A DNA stretch of 64,000 nucleotides, from the NCBI GenBank assembly GCA_942159475.1, contig OW804102.1:34354873-34418872 (forward strand), in the 5' to 3' direction. The notes below the pieces were generated by a model. It was not told the origin of the DNA. It saw nothing but the letters and a program-made list of their open reading frames with translations, and did no database searches. Made by a program: the position numbers and the translations under genes. Below, in pieces: positions 1-12,095 of the stretch. The DNA is from Sthenelais limicola (lineage: Eukaryota > Annelida > Polychaeta > Phyllodocida > Sigalionidae). Positions within the stretch are counted from its first letter, which is position 1. Each line of letters starts with the position of its first letter.

Positions 1-406
1 TACTGCAATTATGGTGTAGTATTGCTACTTCGGAACCTTCAAGTGGCGTTTAATGTCTTACGTTTTGAAACCGTTTCTCATTGTTTACAGAGGGTTGAGA
101 CTATGCACGAATTATATTGGCTGCAGCAAACGTTGTTGCTTTTACCTCCAACAGTGAGTATGTGCATATCTACGTTAAACTGGTAAGGACATGAGCTCTA
201 GACTGGTAGCAATGTCTGAGAGTAATAGTAAAAGAACAGTTGAAAAGAAAAGAAAATGTAGTAAAAGGCGATTAGAAATTGCAATTTAAGTGAGCCACAA
301 CTAAGACTGACCGAATTGGTCCTTTTATTGTGGAGCCAGGGGAATTCCCTCTTGTTCCATCTAAGGATTAACTAACCCAATTACAGAGGGTGACGGGAAT
401 GACATC
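1..406. other. Non-coding stretch, nothing recognised
   Basis: AT-rich sequence with no ORF of note, no RNA gene and no obvious repeat structure. Confidence 0.5.
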
Positions 407-594
407 CCAGTCTAGGCTCATAGCCTCTCTGATCAGATAAAAATGATGTCAACGATTGGACGCCTACTGCGCTAATGGATTTCCAGGCCCTGGAGTAGGC
501 GTCCCCATGGGATTATAATGGCATTTTGCGGTTAGGAGCAAGAGGCTTTTATTCTCTCAGTTTGAAGGGACTCTCAACTCTGAGCCTAAACTGG
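407..594. repeat. Family D inverted-repeat element, complete copy
   Basis: The ends are inverted copies of CCAGTCTAGGCTCA. Inside are TAGGCGTCC-like, GGGATTATAATGGCATTTTGCGGTT and TCAGTTTGAAGGGACT segments that recur, in either orientation, near 16209-16465, 51341-51472 and 52333-52510. A short non-autonomous DNA transposon (MITE) is the simplest reading; I see no coding capacity. Confidence 0.6.
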
Positions 595-1459
595 TCCCCT
601 TATAAGGACGAGATCCCATAATTTTGTATCTCTATATTGTCCTCCGTTATGCTTTGCAATGGCGGAACTTCCATAGAAAACAAAATTACAAATTATAACT
701 AGCCAAGGACACGAGTGAACACCCTCCATCTCCCATCCATTTCGGTGGCAAAAAATACTGTTCTGCATACTGATGATATCATCACGATCCTCGCATGGTA
801 GCATCAGGTTATTGGGTGGGCGGGGGCGGAGGGGGGGGGGTAGGGGGGGGGGGGCAGGAGGGTGTACACATCAGTGATCATTGATTAAAAATTGATCGGA
901 TATTTCACCAAACACCAACCCAGTTATAGACAACTCGGTTGTAGCATGCGCGTGAAAACCAGAACATCGCATAGATCACGGGAATCTGGGCCCTGAATTG
1001 ATTCCGATTCTCTGCAGGTCGTCGCGAGGAGCTATGATCACGAAGACCTCTAATTTTAGGGGGAAAATGAGGCAAAATTGTATCTGATTTTTGTGTGCCT
1101 CAAGGTCATAAATCGGTTAGAAGGCATTCGTCATTAAATCCCTGGTGCTATGTGTTTTAATGAAGGGTTATTTAGATACCCTTAGATGCGGGAACTGCAT
1201 TTATCATTTTTATACATGATCATCATGTAATCATAGGCATGTCATTATGTATAGATATCTATAGACGGGTGCCATAAAGTGGGGGTTTTAGTAATAAATC
1301 TTATAGTATAGTTCATAAGAACCATAAGAATATAACGGTTTTATGGGTGCATTCGGGTGGATTTTATAGCCACGTAAGTCATGCATAGAACCCTAGTAGA
1401 TTGGAACGACAACTAATGGAGCTGCTTCTACGTTCGCATTTGTTGTCAATAATTAAGGT
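595..1459. other. Non-coding stretch with G-rich tract
   Basis: No supported gene. A G-rich, nearly homopolymeric tract lies at about 815-860 (interrupted runs of 5-10 G). The rest is AT-rich sequence without recognisable features. Confidence 0.5.
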
Positions 1460-1650
1460 TGGTCTCTACTGGCTGTGGTAAGCTCTGCGGTAAGCCTTGC
1501 GATAGTGCTGTGATGGTGAGGAGTGGCGAGTTCCTGATGTATGATTCACTGACCATGTAGGCAAGGACCATGTCATTCCTCTCCACCTACAGAACCAGCA
1601 CACACCATCGCAAGGTTTATCGCAGAGCTTACCGTAGCCAGTGTAGACCA
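1460..1650. repeat. Foldback MITE with about 43-bp terminal inverted repeats
   Basis: The segment at 1460-1503 (starting TGGTCTCTACTGGCTGTGGT) is an imperfect inverted copy of 1607-1650 (ending GTAGCCAGTGTAGACCA). The arms enclose about 100 bp of non-coding spacer. The short minus-strand ORF here is produced by the arms and is not a gene. Confidence 0.65.
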
Positions 1651-3180
1651 CTCTTAATGTTGTGTTCTATAGCAAGGTGGATATATGATATGAGGTCGAG
1701 CTTAAACAAACTGGACCTTTAGATATAATTCACATGCGTCTAAAATATAAACTAGGCTGAGGTACATAATTCAGGCATTCATTTCTAAACTATTTCTCAG
1801 ATTATATAATAATTTCAAAAATATATTTGCAATTTTGGGAAACATTAGTTCATATTCCCTAGAGTTTGTACCATATTGTCAAGCCTCTAGAACAGCTTTA
1901 CTGTCCCTAACCATATGTTTCTAGTCGTTCAGCCTTTTAATATCTTCTTGTATCATTTTGAAACGACGCATAAAGCATTCATTATTACATCAAAAAGTTT
2001 GGTTAAAAACACCAGCAGTTGGTTGGTCCATTGTGTTGTAGCAAGTTGGCAACATGTGGTCACCAAAGATGCAAACATTGCTGGTGGAATCATTCGTGAA
2101 ATGCAGATACTATCAGCCACAATGTAGTATTCCCCATCTAATTAATCAACTCAATGTCCCTATATCTATTTCTCATTGTATGAAATATTCACGCCATGCA
2201 TCTGTCCACATCTACATCCAGCCAGCCTTGTATTAAATGCTACATTCATTCATTCATCAATTCGAGGGAAGGAGGAGCATCTCTCCCCTATATAATCGAT
2301 AACAAGGTTTATCTATTATTCATAATTTAGTAAAAAGTAGTGACATGAGTGTGGAACTGTAGCCTAGTTGGCACCAACCACTCCCCGTAAAAAAATAACT
2401 GTTTGTCAATACACAGAACCAAGCTTCTGCTGTTCAGGTGCAAATATGCCTTTATTTCAATAAAAAAAAATGGGGGACTTGTAATACTGTTATGTGGACC
2501 AAATTGTGAATATTCAAGTTGCTTTGTCGACTAACATCGATTGAAAACTAGAGAATTTCAACTTCTACCCATCCGAAAGTCATTTGGACAAAATTTTAGA
2601 TGGATATGTTTACCTTGTTGTTTGTTTCTAAAGCGCTTCATAAAAGTCAACATTTATATTTCGGTGGCCCGCTGAAAATTTCACTGCGGTAGTTTCACAA
2701 ACTATCCCTCATCTGCGCTCGATTTCTTTGGCTAAATTCGAAAAGCTAGTTATTGCTATACAGCACACTTTTGATATTTAAAGTCTGATCTCCTCAATCC
2801 TGTCTAATCGATCCTCAATAACCCTTAACTTCATGTTTAGTTGGCGACCAGCTTTCCTCATTTAAATGTCGCCATATTTAAAGAATGAGAGAAACAGAGC
2901 TAATCTCCTCTGGAAATTTCCAGAGATTTCTTGTGTTACAGCTTGTGTTGGGGGCCATCATTAACCTAGCCCCCAGTCTTAATTAACACATGATTTCCTC
3001 AGAGGAGGGAACCCAATCTAATGATGCATGGATGGCGAAGAGTTACGTTCATGATACCCTGCTAGCTAGTCGTGACCAATGAATCTATTTTTGATGCAAC
3101 AATATTATTCCCGCAGCCAGTATGATCAATACTCTACAAGTCAGTAAACACAAATATTCCGAATCCACTACCACTACTAC
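1651..3180. other. Non-coding stretch
   Basis: Only short overlapping ORFs without family resemblance. No RNA gene or clear repeat is visible. Confidence 0.45.
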
Positions 3181-3183
3181 ATT

Positions 3184-3465
3184 TTGCTGGGTGGATTGGG
3201 CGTTTTGGATGAGAACGAGAACACTTCCCATTATATATTAGATTGCGATACATTCTCGGAATTGATAACAAAAGGCCTTTTCCTGAATATTCCTGAAAAC
3301 CCAAATTTGATCAAATATATCAAATGTCCTTACACTAACGTACAGTCAATCTACATATGTTTTCTAGTTAAAACAGCCTTTAAGAGGCTTTATTTAGAAA
3401 TAAATACCTTAGTCTTAAAAACAGAACCTACACAATGTAAGCTGAATAGAGGATGGATGTGTTAA
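3184..3465 (+). mobile_element. Probable 3' remnant of a non-LTR retrotransposon reverse transcriptase
   Basis: The 93-residue frame contains ENTSHYILDCDTFSEL. This resembles the 'E..xHxLLxCPxY' segment found near the C-terminal end of many LINE reverse transcriptases, where it follows the RT thumb. There is no RT core (YxDD) and no gene around it, so this is at most a 5'-truncated, decayed copy. A chance ORF is the alternative. Confidence 0.35.
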
Positions 3466-3469
3466 TTCC

Positions 3470-5662
3470 TATAATAATATATGTTGATTTCTCCGGAGAA
3501 AAACTTTCATCTCTATAGACCTTTCATGGGAAACCAAAATTATTCCGTAGAAAATCAACGGATTGACACTTGAAACAAGTCTAATGGAACCGATGCTTTA
3601 AAATGTATTCATAGTGAGAACAATATATACACGAAGCAATACATATTGCTTCATGTAGGCCTTGAACAAACTCTCCGTATGTCTTAAAACCGACCCAAGG
3701 ACCCTGGACAACGAGAGGAAGGAAGAAGTTATAGCCGGTGTCGAGACTAGGGGAGGAAAAGTCAGTGCATGGAGTCCCTCTGAGCAAGACAGATGATGTG
3801 ATCATTTGTCCGGAGTGGGTTTAAACCACTCTCTCAAGTATTACCACATATATTTGCTCTCAAATTTCTCCTCCGACTCCACAGCTTAATGAAATCTGAA
3901 GGAGTAATTGAATGATGCCCACAGGAATTAGAGATCATCGATTCACCTCTGTACAGAGTAGGCCCAGGAGAATTTTGGATTAGAGCTTTATTATCCGAAC
4001 ACAGGGTACCGGCGGAGCTCGACGGTTTTTCTTCATTTTCTCTATGTGGTTCTATATAGGGCCCTTATGATTTGAATTAGCCTTGCCGGACAGATGCATG
4101 GAGCATCTTGCGTTCTGGAAGTTGAACCTTAACTATTATATCTGTTGGTTTTCCGTATATATAATATATAGGCAAAGGTGGTGTATAGTAACACCCATCC
4201 ACCCATACCACTTTCCCTCTTTTGTCAATATTTTAATTACAGAATATTTAGCGTCTCGATCTTGGAATACCTGAGACTCCCTTGAAACGCTGATATTTGG
4301 GGTATTCATGCAAAAAAAGCAATGCAGTCTGAAGGGTCGGTCTTTACTGTTGCATTTGGTGCACAGGGAGACGGAGAATGTCTTATTGCCAAAGCCTTTT
4401 TGCTCCTGTTGTTCCTGCACTGCATCCACCACCACCACCGCGATCCTCTTCCACCTCCACCTCATCCAAGCACCGATGACTCATCCCACATTGGAGGGGA
4501 GTCGGTGGTGGTAGAGGAAGGGGGAGGGGGCGCGGGGGGGGGGTCAATGATGAAAGGCACAGGGAAGGAATTGAGAGGGAGGAATGAGAAGGGAGAAGGG
4601 GGGCTGTTGCTAGCTCATGAATGGTAGACTTTTTTAATGTACTGTGTCAAAGGTACGAGCTGAATTGGTGCTTCCAGGGGGTGTAGTTGTTTCTAAATGT
4701 GTAATTCAGATATAAGCAAATGCCCAATTAAAGAGAAAACTGCAGTGCTGGGAACGGGGATGTGTGTAAGGCCTGTGTTCTATGTGAAAGGGGCGGGTCC
4801 TAGGCTCTACCTGATAGATTCTCCGAATTGTACATGATTGCACAAGATGGGCTATGCCTACGGAATACAGAGAACGGGCTATATGCACAGCTAAATTAAT
4901 ACATATTCAATATAGTAAGAAAAGTGGCATATGTATAGGTATAACTTAAAGAACGGAATGGGGATTTCTATGCCCTGAAAAGTGGGTCCTCCATGGCGAA
5001 AGGTAAGGAAGGTGGATGCATGCATGCACAATGGAACTGTTTCGCCCACTGAATATAAAACCACAATGAAATGCATACTCCAGGCATAGTAAACATAAAA
5101 GCATAGTGGCAGTGGGAGAAGCAATGAAAGATTATGGTGGGTTAGTTATAGGGGGTCTCACTATAGACGCATTTCTATTGTGAGTGTTATCATGGGGAAG
5201 AATATGCTTTAGAGAGTAGTATATGAAAACGGGACTACCAGGGTCTAGGTATGTGTTATATAGCAATAATATTATATTGAGATGTTGGGGACTGTGTATT
5301 GAATTAATCCATACATTAACAACAACCACTCCTTATAGTTTTAACCGTGGGATTATTAGTCATCAACGAAGGTGTTGCGAATAGTACTGGGGACCACAAT
5401 CCACTTGTAGGATGATGTCAGAATAGCGATCCAGTGGTTTGGGTGTGATTGGTTTCTTTTTACTGGGAATGTATTTTGGTTTATGTTCTATAGAGATTAT
5501 TCTTAAGAATATATATATTCATCAATTTCATCTGAAATGAATGTGCAATGCATTACCATGTAGCCTATATCACCACAGGTTATTTTAATCATTTACCCTG
5601 AACCATGCCTGTTAATCCATTCCTATTTCTGAAATAAATGGTCTCTTTTTGGTACAGGTATT
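3470..5662. other. Non-coding stretch with low-complexity tracts
   Basis: No supported gene. The region holds a (CCA/CCT)-rich tract at about 4425-4470 followed by a G-rich tract at about 4500-4545. The ORFs over these tracts are products of composition. Confidence 0.4.
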
Positions 5663-5718
5663 TTATTCACTAAAAAGATAATAAAATTCAGCCATATTAC
5701 TATTATTACGGAACCTAC

Positions 5719-5938
5719 CTGTTATTTTTGGTATTAAAACAAGTAATCCAAGAACGAGTAACCATCGCCATCTGCTAGATCCAATCCTAGCGTTAGAAGG
5801 GTAGCAGCTGGTGGTGGAGCAGCTGTTTCTTTGGCAGAAGCTACTGCTGCTGCCTCCCCTTGCTCCACCAGTGCCTTCCAGAAACTCTTTCTGTCCAATC
5901 ATTGGCATATCCTCTGTTGTAGTTGCGGAACCAAGCAA
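5719..5938 (-). CDS. Possible first coding exon of a single-pass membrane protein (speculative)
   Basis: The frame starts at an ATG, runs about 50 polar, Ser/Gly-rich residues and then reaches a basic-flanked hydrophobic stretch (SRWRWLLVLGLLVLIPKI). It ends at a good splice donor (CAG|GTAGGT at 5719/5718). This is the layout of a type II signal-anchor exon, as in Golgi transferases. I found no downstream exon on this strand between 1 and 5700 and cannot name a family. An overlapping minus-strand frame also encodes a Leu-rich hydrophobic segment (about 5960-6050), so the hydrophobicity may reflect composition only. Confidence 0.2.
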
Positions 5939-6289
5939 TGCAAGCTCGGCCCCCTCTCAATGCAAGCACTGTGAATAGTAGTAGTAATAATAATGATAGT
6001 AATGCACTCTGAAAGCATGCAGATAACTGCAACACAACCTCTGCAGGTTTCTGATGTTGTGGTTCCTCATAGACCACTATACTGGTACCACTACACTTTT
6101 ATATTATTATAAATCCAGCGCACACACTTGTTCTTATTCCTTGTTTATAAAACTGACACAATCACCACTGAATGAAAAGTAATCCATGTAAAGAGCACAA
6201 CATATCCCTTTCCTTTTCGTCCATGGCGGAAGTAAATCCATACAAGTTTTCTCTCACATTTTGCCTCGGGAAATGCTGGCTGTTGACAC

Positions 6290-6475
6290 TTTCGCAGTCG
6301 TCTTCCATTCACAGAGCCTACCCTTGGCCCAGGCCGCGGCTGTACGGGAGATGGGGTCTTGCCGTCCCGGCCGTCGGTGATCGACTGTTGGCCTCTACTC
6401 GGGCTTACCAGGCTCGCGCGCGGCAAAGGGACAGCAGCGCGGTGCGGCACCACGCGGCGCGACAGCAAAGTATGG
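6290..6475. other. CpG-rich patch in AT-rich surroundings
   Basis: About 185 bp with many CG dinucleotides (for example GGCTCGCGCGCGGCAAAG and GCACCACGCGGCGCGAC), very unlike the flanks. ORFs on both strands cross it because stops are rare in GC-rich DNA. It could be an unmethylated promoter-like island, an inserted fragment or part of an unrecognised gene. Confidence 0.35.
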
Positions 6476-6599
6476 TGGCTCTAACTTGTGTGTTTAGAAA
6501 TAAGAGGGACTGGAGTATAGATGATTCTGATGGAAAGCGTCATTTAGAGCGCGTACTTTACTTGACTGAAAAGCGGTCTGAAACAGTGATATAAAGCAG

Positions 6600-8878
6600 A
6601 TTAAGACTGATATGAACTGACTCCCATATTATGATTTTTTGTATTTGACCCCGAAATAAGTCTTCAGTGAACTTAGCGCAACCAGCACATGGAAATAGAA
6701 ACTAAGATAGATAATTCCTTTAAAAAATAAAAACCTTGCAGGAAAAGTAACACAATTTCTTCAAACAAAGATTTTGTTTCATATCATGCAAATTGTATAG
6801 GACATAGAAAAACAAAGTAGTTTATTCCAAGAAATTCATTTTCTCGGTGATTAGAAATGTAGTTACCTAGCCATGATTAAGTTGACGACCTATAGCGAGA
6901 CGAGACGCTACGGCAGGCCAGACAATGGGCTTTGTGCGTGGCGCGCGTCGGCAAGTCTGGTGACTGTGAAGGACCCCTAGTGTTTGGTTCCCAAAGCTTT
7001 ACTGGTAACTTGAGGACGGACATTGATTCGGTGTTCATCCGTTAGGTGGCAGTCTGTGTGCCTTCTACTTTATGAACTGCATACATTTTGGACATCGTGG
7101 CTGCTATCTTTCCTTGGTTGCTCAGTAGGAACCTAGGTATTCAGTTCCTAATATGTTTAAATATTACTTCCACGTTTAAATAATAAATAACCAAACAATC
7201 CGCGATTTCATCTCATTGGTCTTGTTTTTGATAATTATGTTGTTGCTATGCTAGCTAAGCTTTACTCGCGATTGGTCGTCTTTTGCAACCACCCCTTAGT
7301 AATAATATACATAGAGCCCATTTCAAGTTCCAAATGTAGTCCGATGGTGATTGAATTCATTTGACAAAACTTCTATGTGTCAATGCTTGGAGAGTCCATT
7401 AGTGTATGACTGCTTGGGAATCAAATATCAAACTTGCATAGTAACCTTTCATGCTCCACAATTATTATGCTCCGTTCTCAAGTAGTATATGGAGTTGGTA
7501 CTAGTACTCAGGATGTGGTTATTTGGGTAGATCAAGATTTGGCTCGGACTAAAACAGCATGTATAAAATAAAATGTCATTCTTTACTCGTTGGTTGCAAT
7601 GATATAGTGATGAATTGGGCTTGACTTGCAATAGTAATGATGTGACTTAATTTAATTACATTTAACTCAATAATTATGCAAAACAGAGCTTGTAAAGGGT
7701 AAATATCAGAAGAGCTCTTTCATTCCGTAGCAATAATATATTTCTCATAAATAATTTCAGGTCTCATTGATACACTCAACTATTGGCTTGTACGGTACAT
7801 GACATTGTCTCATAAATATCTGCCAACATCCCATGGTCCGCGATCTACTTTTATCAATAAAGATACCACATTTTTCATAAACTGAGGCGCGAGAAGCAGG
7901 ACACAAAACATAGGCCTAATATTCATTGTTTATTCATCTAATTCATTGTTCATGCACCAAAAGACTAGTTGAAGATAAAGAATGAAGATTGGAATGTCTT
8001 GGACGTCAGGTTATGAAACAACACCCAGGTATTTGTATCAGTAAAGGTCATAAACTCCACAATAACACATCAGTAATCAGAATTTTTTTATAATAAATTT
8101 AATATTGTATTGGCCTTAAACTGAATAAAAAAATTGTTATTAAATCTATTTGCTGGTTAGGGTGAAGGCAGAAATGACCTGGGTCCCAGTTTATAAAACA
8201 ACCAAGTTGGTTAAATACAATTAAACACTTTATTCATGCACATTTTATACAATTGACTTAAAGTAATAAGAATAATCTTAAATCAAAACTCACATAGCAT
8301 ACAAACAGACATTAACACAGGCATGAGCAAACGGCATAATAAACTTAATCTCAATATTAGATTGCATATGCTGGATAGGGTGTTAGATAGCTGTACATAG
8401 TACATAGTACATAGTACACAGTACATAGTAGCACAGTAGCACGGTATAGGGTATAGGGTTGATGGTTCGGCTAGGGTGTTAGACAATCAAAACATCAACA
8501 TTAGTTGATAACTTCAGATAAGAAAATTAAACGCTCGGCTATTAAATATATAAATGTTTTTATTTCCTTAATATTAAGCAAATTACATAATGAAAATAAT
8601 TCCAGGTCTTCCAGTATGTTCCCTGACAACGTACAGGGAGTGGCGTAGATTTTAAATTAATTTTAATAAATTATAAAACTCCGAAGATAACAAATTCTTG
8701 CAGGCTAATGTTCTGCTAAAGGTCTATTGCTAAGTTGGATTGGTATTAATTATGGGAGTATCAGTTTATGAAGCAAAAAAATCTATAGTTTCTCAACGAG
8801 CTAATATATAAATCAAATCTAGCTGATACATTTAAAAACATTTTCAGTTTTCAGCCTTTTAATATCAGGCAGATCTGC
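6600..8878. other. Non-coding stretch upstream (3') of the CRT-like gene
   Basis: No gene supported. A second GC-rich spot lies at about 6890-6970, and a (TACATAG)n-like simple repeat at about 8393-8432. The part nearest 8878 is the likely 3' UTR and flank of the CRT-like gene. Confidence 0.4.
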
Positions 8879-11800
8879 TTATTTCCTCGTGAGTGGTGTC
8901 CTATAGTTGTAGATCTCTTCATCTCCCTCATCATTGATGATCAGGTATGCTTCGTCATCCTGCTCTTCACGACACCAACAGCATTGCAGACACTTAGGGA
9001 GGCTAAATATAGAACAAATACTATATATACCATCTTTACATGAGTTTCACATACACTCTACACTTGTCCTGTGAGCAGCGGCGTGCCATAGCCTTAACGT
9101 TAGAGGGCTTTGATGTTTACTGCCTATAGGTCGCGTATAGAGTGTAGTAAGACAAGTTTAGTTTGAATGGTAAGAAGGTATAATAATAATGATAGAACTA
9201 TCAATTATTTCCGATTGATTATCGTTAAGTTTTAAATAATCTTACTTGTGTCGATTATCCAATATTCAAATTGTATGTTTGTGTGATGGATTTAGGCAAT
9301 GCATGAAAATAGCGTGATTTAGGTCTTATTTCTGTATTATTTCTCATGAAATTCAATGTTAAATGACTGCAGTTTAAATAGAAACCTTTTAAACGTACAT
9401 GGGTGAAATCGCCAGAAAAGGCACAATTCGCCTTCACCAATCCTTTCAAATAACCCACAATTAAGACAAAAGTGAGGTTCAAAATACAGTTCAACAAAAC
9501 CTAACAGATTGTTTCAATCAAGGCAAGATCAAATGTACTCAGATATACCAAGTATTGACCATTTTTCAGCCTAATTTACTAAAATTTATAATGTGTACAT
9601 CTGCCGATTGTACAATTTCTGAAGATCTGACCGTAATAATATGTGAGAATGCAGCTTTAAATAAAGATAGAGGGTCAGATTTTCGAAAATGCACAATCTA
9701 CAGCAATCTGCACATCTCTCAAATTCTGATAAATTAGAGTGAAACAAAATAAATACTGAGTATATCTGAGTGAATTCTGTATTGTATTCATTCAACAAAT
9801 CTGGTTATGTTGAACTGTATTTTGAACCTGATTTTCGTCTTAAATTTGGGTTATTTGAGTGAATTATAGTGAATGTCAATCGTACATTTTCTTTAAACCT
9901 GACCCTAGACTTTGCGCAACCGCCCCGCCCCCTAGAGGGCGGATTTAGACCACCTCTAAACTTCCTTACGTTGCTCAAATACCCCCGGTCTTTCTCACTA
10001 ATACAGAACTCATACTCCTGGCCCTGTTTTTTATGTATTCCCATGTAAATGGGTACCATTACATCGTCTGTAAGGCAACTTGTGTTCCTCCTGATGCCTT
10101 TTTAGGGGACGACTTATGTATAATATGGTACAGGAAAGTTGCAATTTTAAATATAAAAATTTATTTAGACTCCCACCCCTCTCGGACCTCTCACACACAC
10201 TGCACCTTCACTCACTCACATAGCTTCACACAACCCAGTACCACACACTGCCCCTCCCGCTGCCTGCCACTGCCTGCCACTGCCTGCCACCTGACTATAG
10301 TGTGTGTGTAGCCTTGAGGCAAGGCTACACACAGGTATCAAACACTAACACATGGATTCTAATGTGACGGGAGGAGTGAAGGATGGGTGGGTGGTGGGCA
10401 TGCAGTGTCATTCAAGGTGAGAAAAACGACAACTATAAGAACAAAAACAGACAATAAAATAAGTACAGCAAGCAAAAGTACTAGCGGGTAAAATTTCTGG
10501 ACGAGTGGTATCTCACCCAGTGTTGTAGATAATGACTGCTGGGAACATGACAAGGATGGCGGCCACACTGAGCCAGGTGCTGGTAGCGATGTGAGGGTGC
10601 CAGGTGAACGGTTGCTCCATGAACAGCGACCAGAATAGGAAGAGTATCGGTGTACGTAGTGCCTACAGTTGTTACGTGATATATATTATAGCAATGAAAT
10701 ACATGGACGTAATCATACATCAAAATGAATAAATACATAGATAGATAAATAAATAAATAGATAAATAAATAAACATCATGTGTTTTTTTTGTTTCTAGCC
10801 GCGTAAATTTACAGCAGGTATAATGGTCTTTCAGATGCAACAATACATACTAGAAAGACTTCAGGTGAATTTTGTCACCTTTGAGTATATAAGAAAAGGG
10901 CTATTCTGAGTATTACCTAATCAGCTTTATGAACATTACTACATAAACATGAAAATAACTACAAACCTACACTCGGTTCGAGTCCTGTTGGGAGTAAACA
11001 TCAAAGCAGGCAATGGTTAAACCTATGGGGTGCTGCTGCCAACAGGACTCAAACAGAGTGTACTTTGTGTATTTATTTTGCATACATCACACCAACTGGG
11101 GGAGTGATCAAGATCAAGATTAAGATCGAGCCAGAAGAAGGATATAACTGCAACGAGTTGAAGAACGTCCACCAAAACAAGAAGTAAACTAGATTAACCC
11201 TGGACATGTTGTCATTGGGTGTATCATGCTTGTCTTCTGTCTCAGTGGTATTGATGTAATGGATATTATTACATACGTATGTGATTTCAGGGGTGCTATT
11301 CAGGGGTGCTATTTGAAAAGTCGAATAGCACCTATGTGCTATTTGAGCCGAATATACATGTATACACAAGATTGATGAAAAGGAAGGTAAAATACTATTA
11401 AAATCGAGTTCTCTTGTTGATTTAGTATGTAATAAATACTACATCATAGCACTCTGTTTGGTTTGTTATCGATTGATTACAAACCTCCATCGTGCCATTA
11501 GGTATAAGGGTAAGATGTTCAGAAAATGTACAATTCAATCTTGCCAATCTTCTCAAACTACCCAAATTTTAGACAACAATAAAGATACAGTTCAACCTAG
11601 CCTAACATATTGCTAGAATAAATGCAATACCAAATATACTCGAAGTTACCTAGTATTAACCAAATTGCAGCCTAATTTAGTAGAATTTACTAAATGTGTA
11701 CAGCTGCCAATTGTACATTTTCTGAAAATCTGACCCATAACAATCATTAAAAAGAAAGCACCTACCAGCACAATGACGACAAAGCTTGCACCCTCTGAGA

Positions 11801-12064
11801 AGCGCATGAGGCCAGCGAAGGCGAGCGCACCGAGCAGGTTGCCAGTGAAGTTAAGCCAACCCAGAAGTACAGGAGCAGCTCCACAACCTGCTCCACCCAC
11901 CAAACACTGAGCATTGAAGGAGATCCTACAATATAGATAAATACATGAGTTTTCTCTCCACACAATTCCACACATTAATGGTACTTTTAAATTCATGTAA
12001 AATTATTACATTATTTCATTATAAAGTGCGCCACCTGTTGTGCGTGAAAATAAATTCAAATCCT

Positions 12065-12095
<31 letters not shown>

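Noticed and set aside
4136..4465. Minus-strand frame with a CxxC...CxxC pattern
   Set aside because: The spacing resembles a zinc ribbon, but no family match, convincing splice sites or neighbouring exons support it; part of it overlies low-complexity DNA.
6172..6594. Plus-strand 140-codon frame across the CpG-rich patch
   Set aside because: GC-rich sequence lacks stops on several frames; an overlapping minus frame is equally open; no domain is visible.
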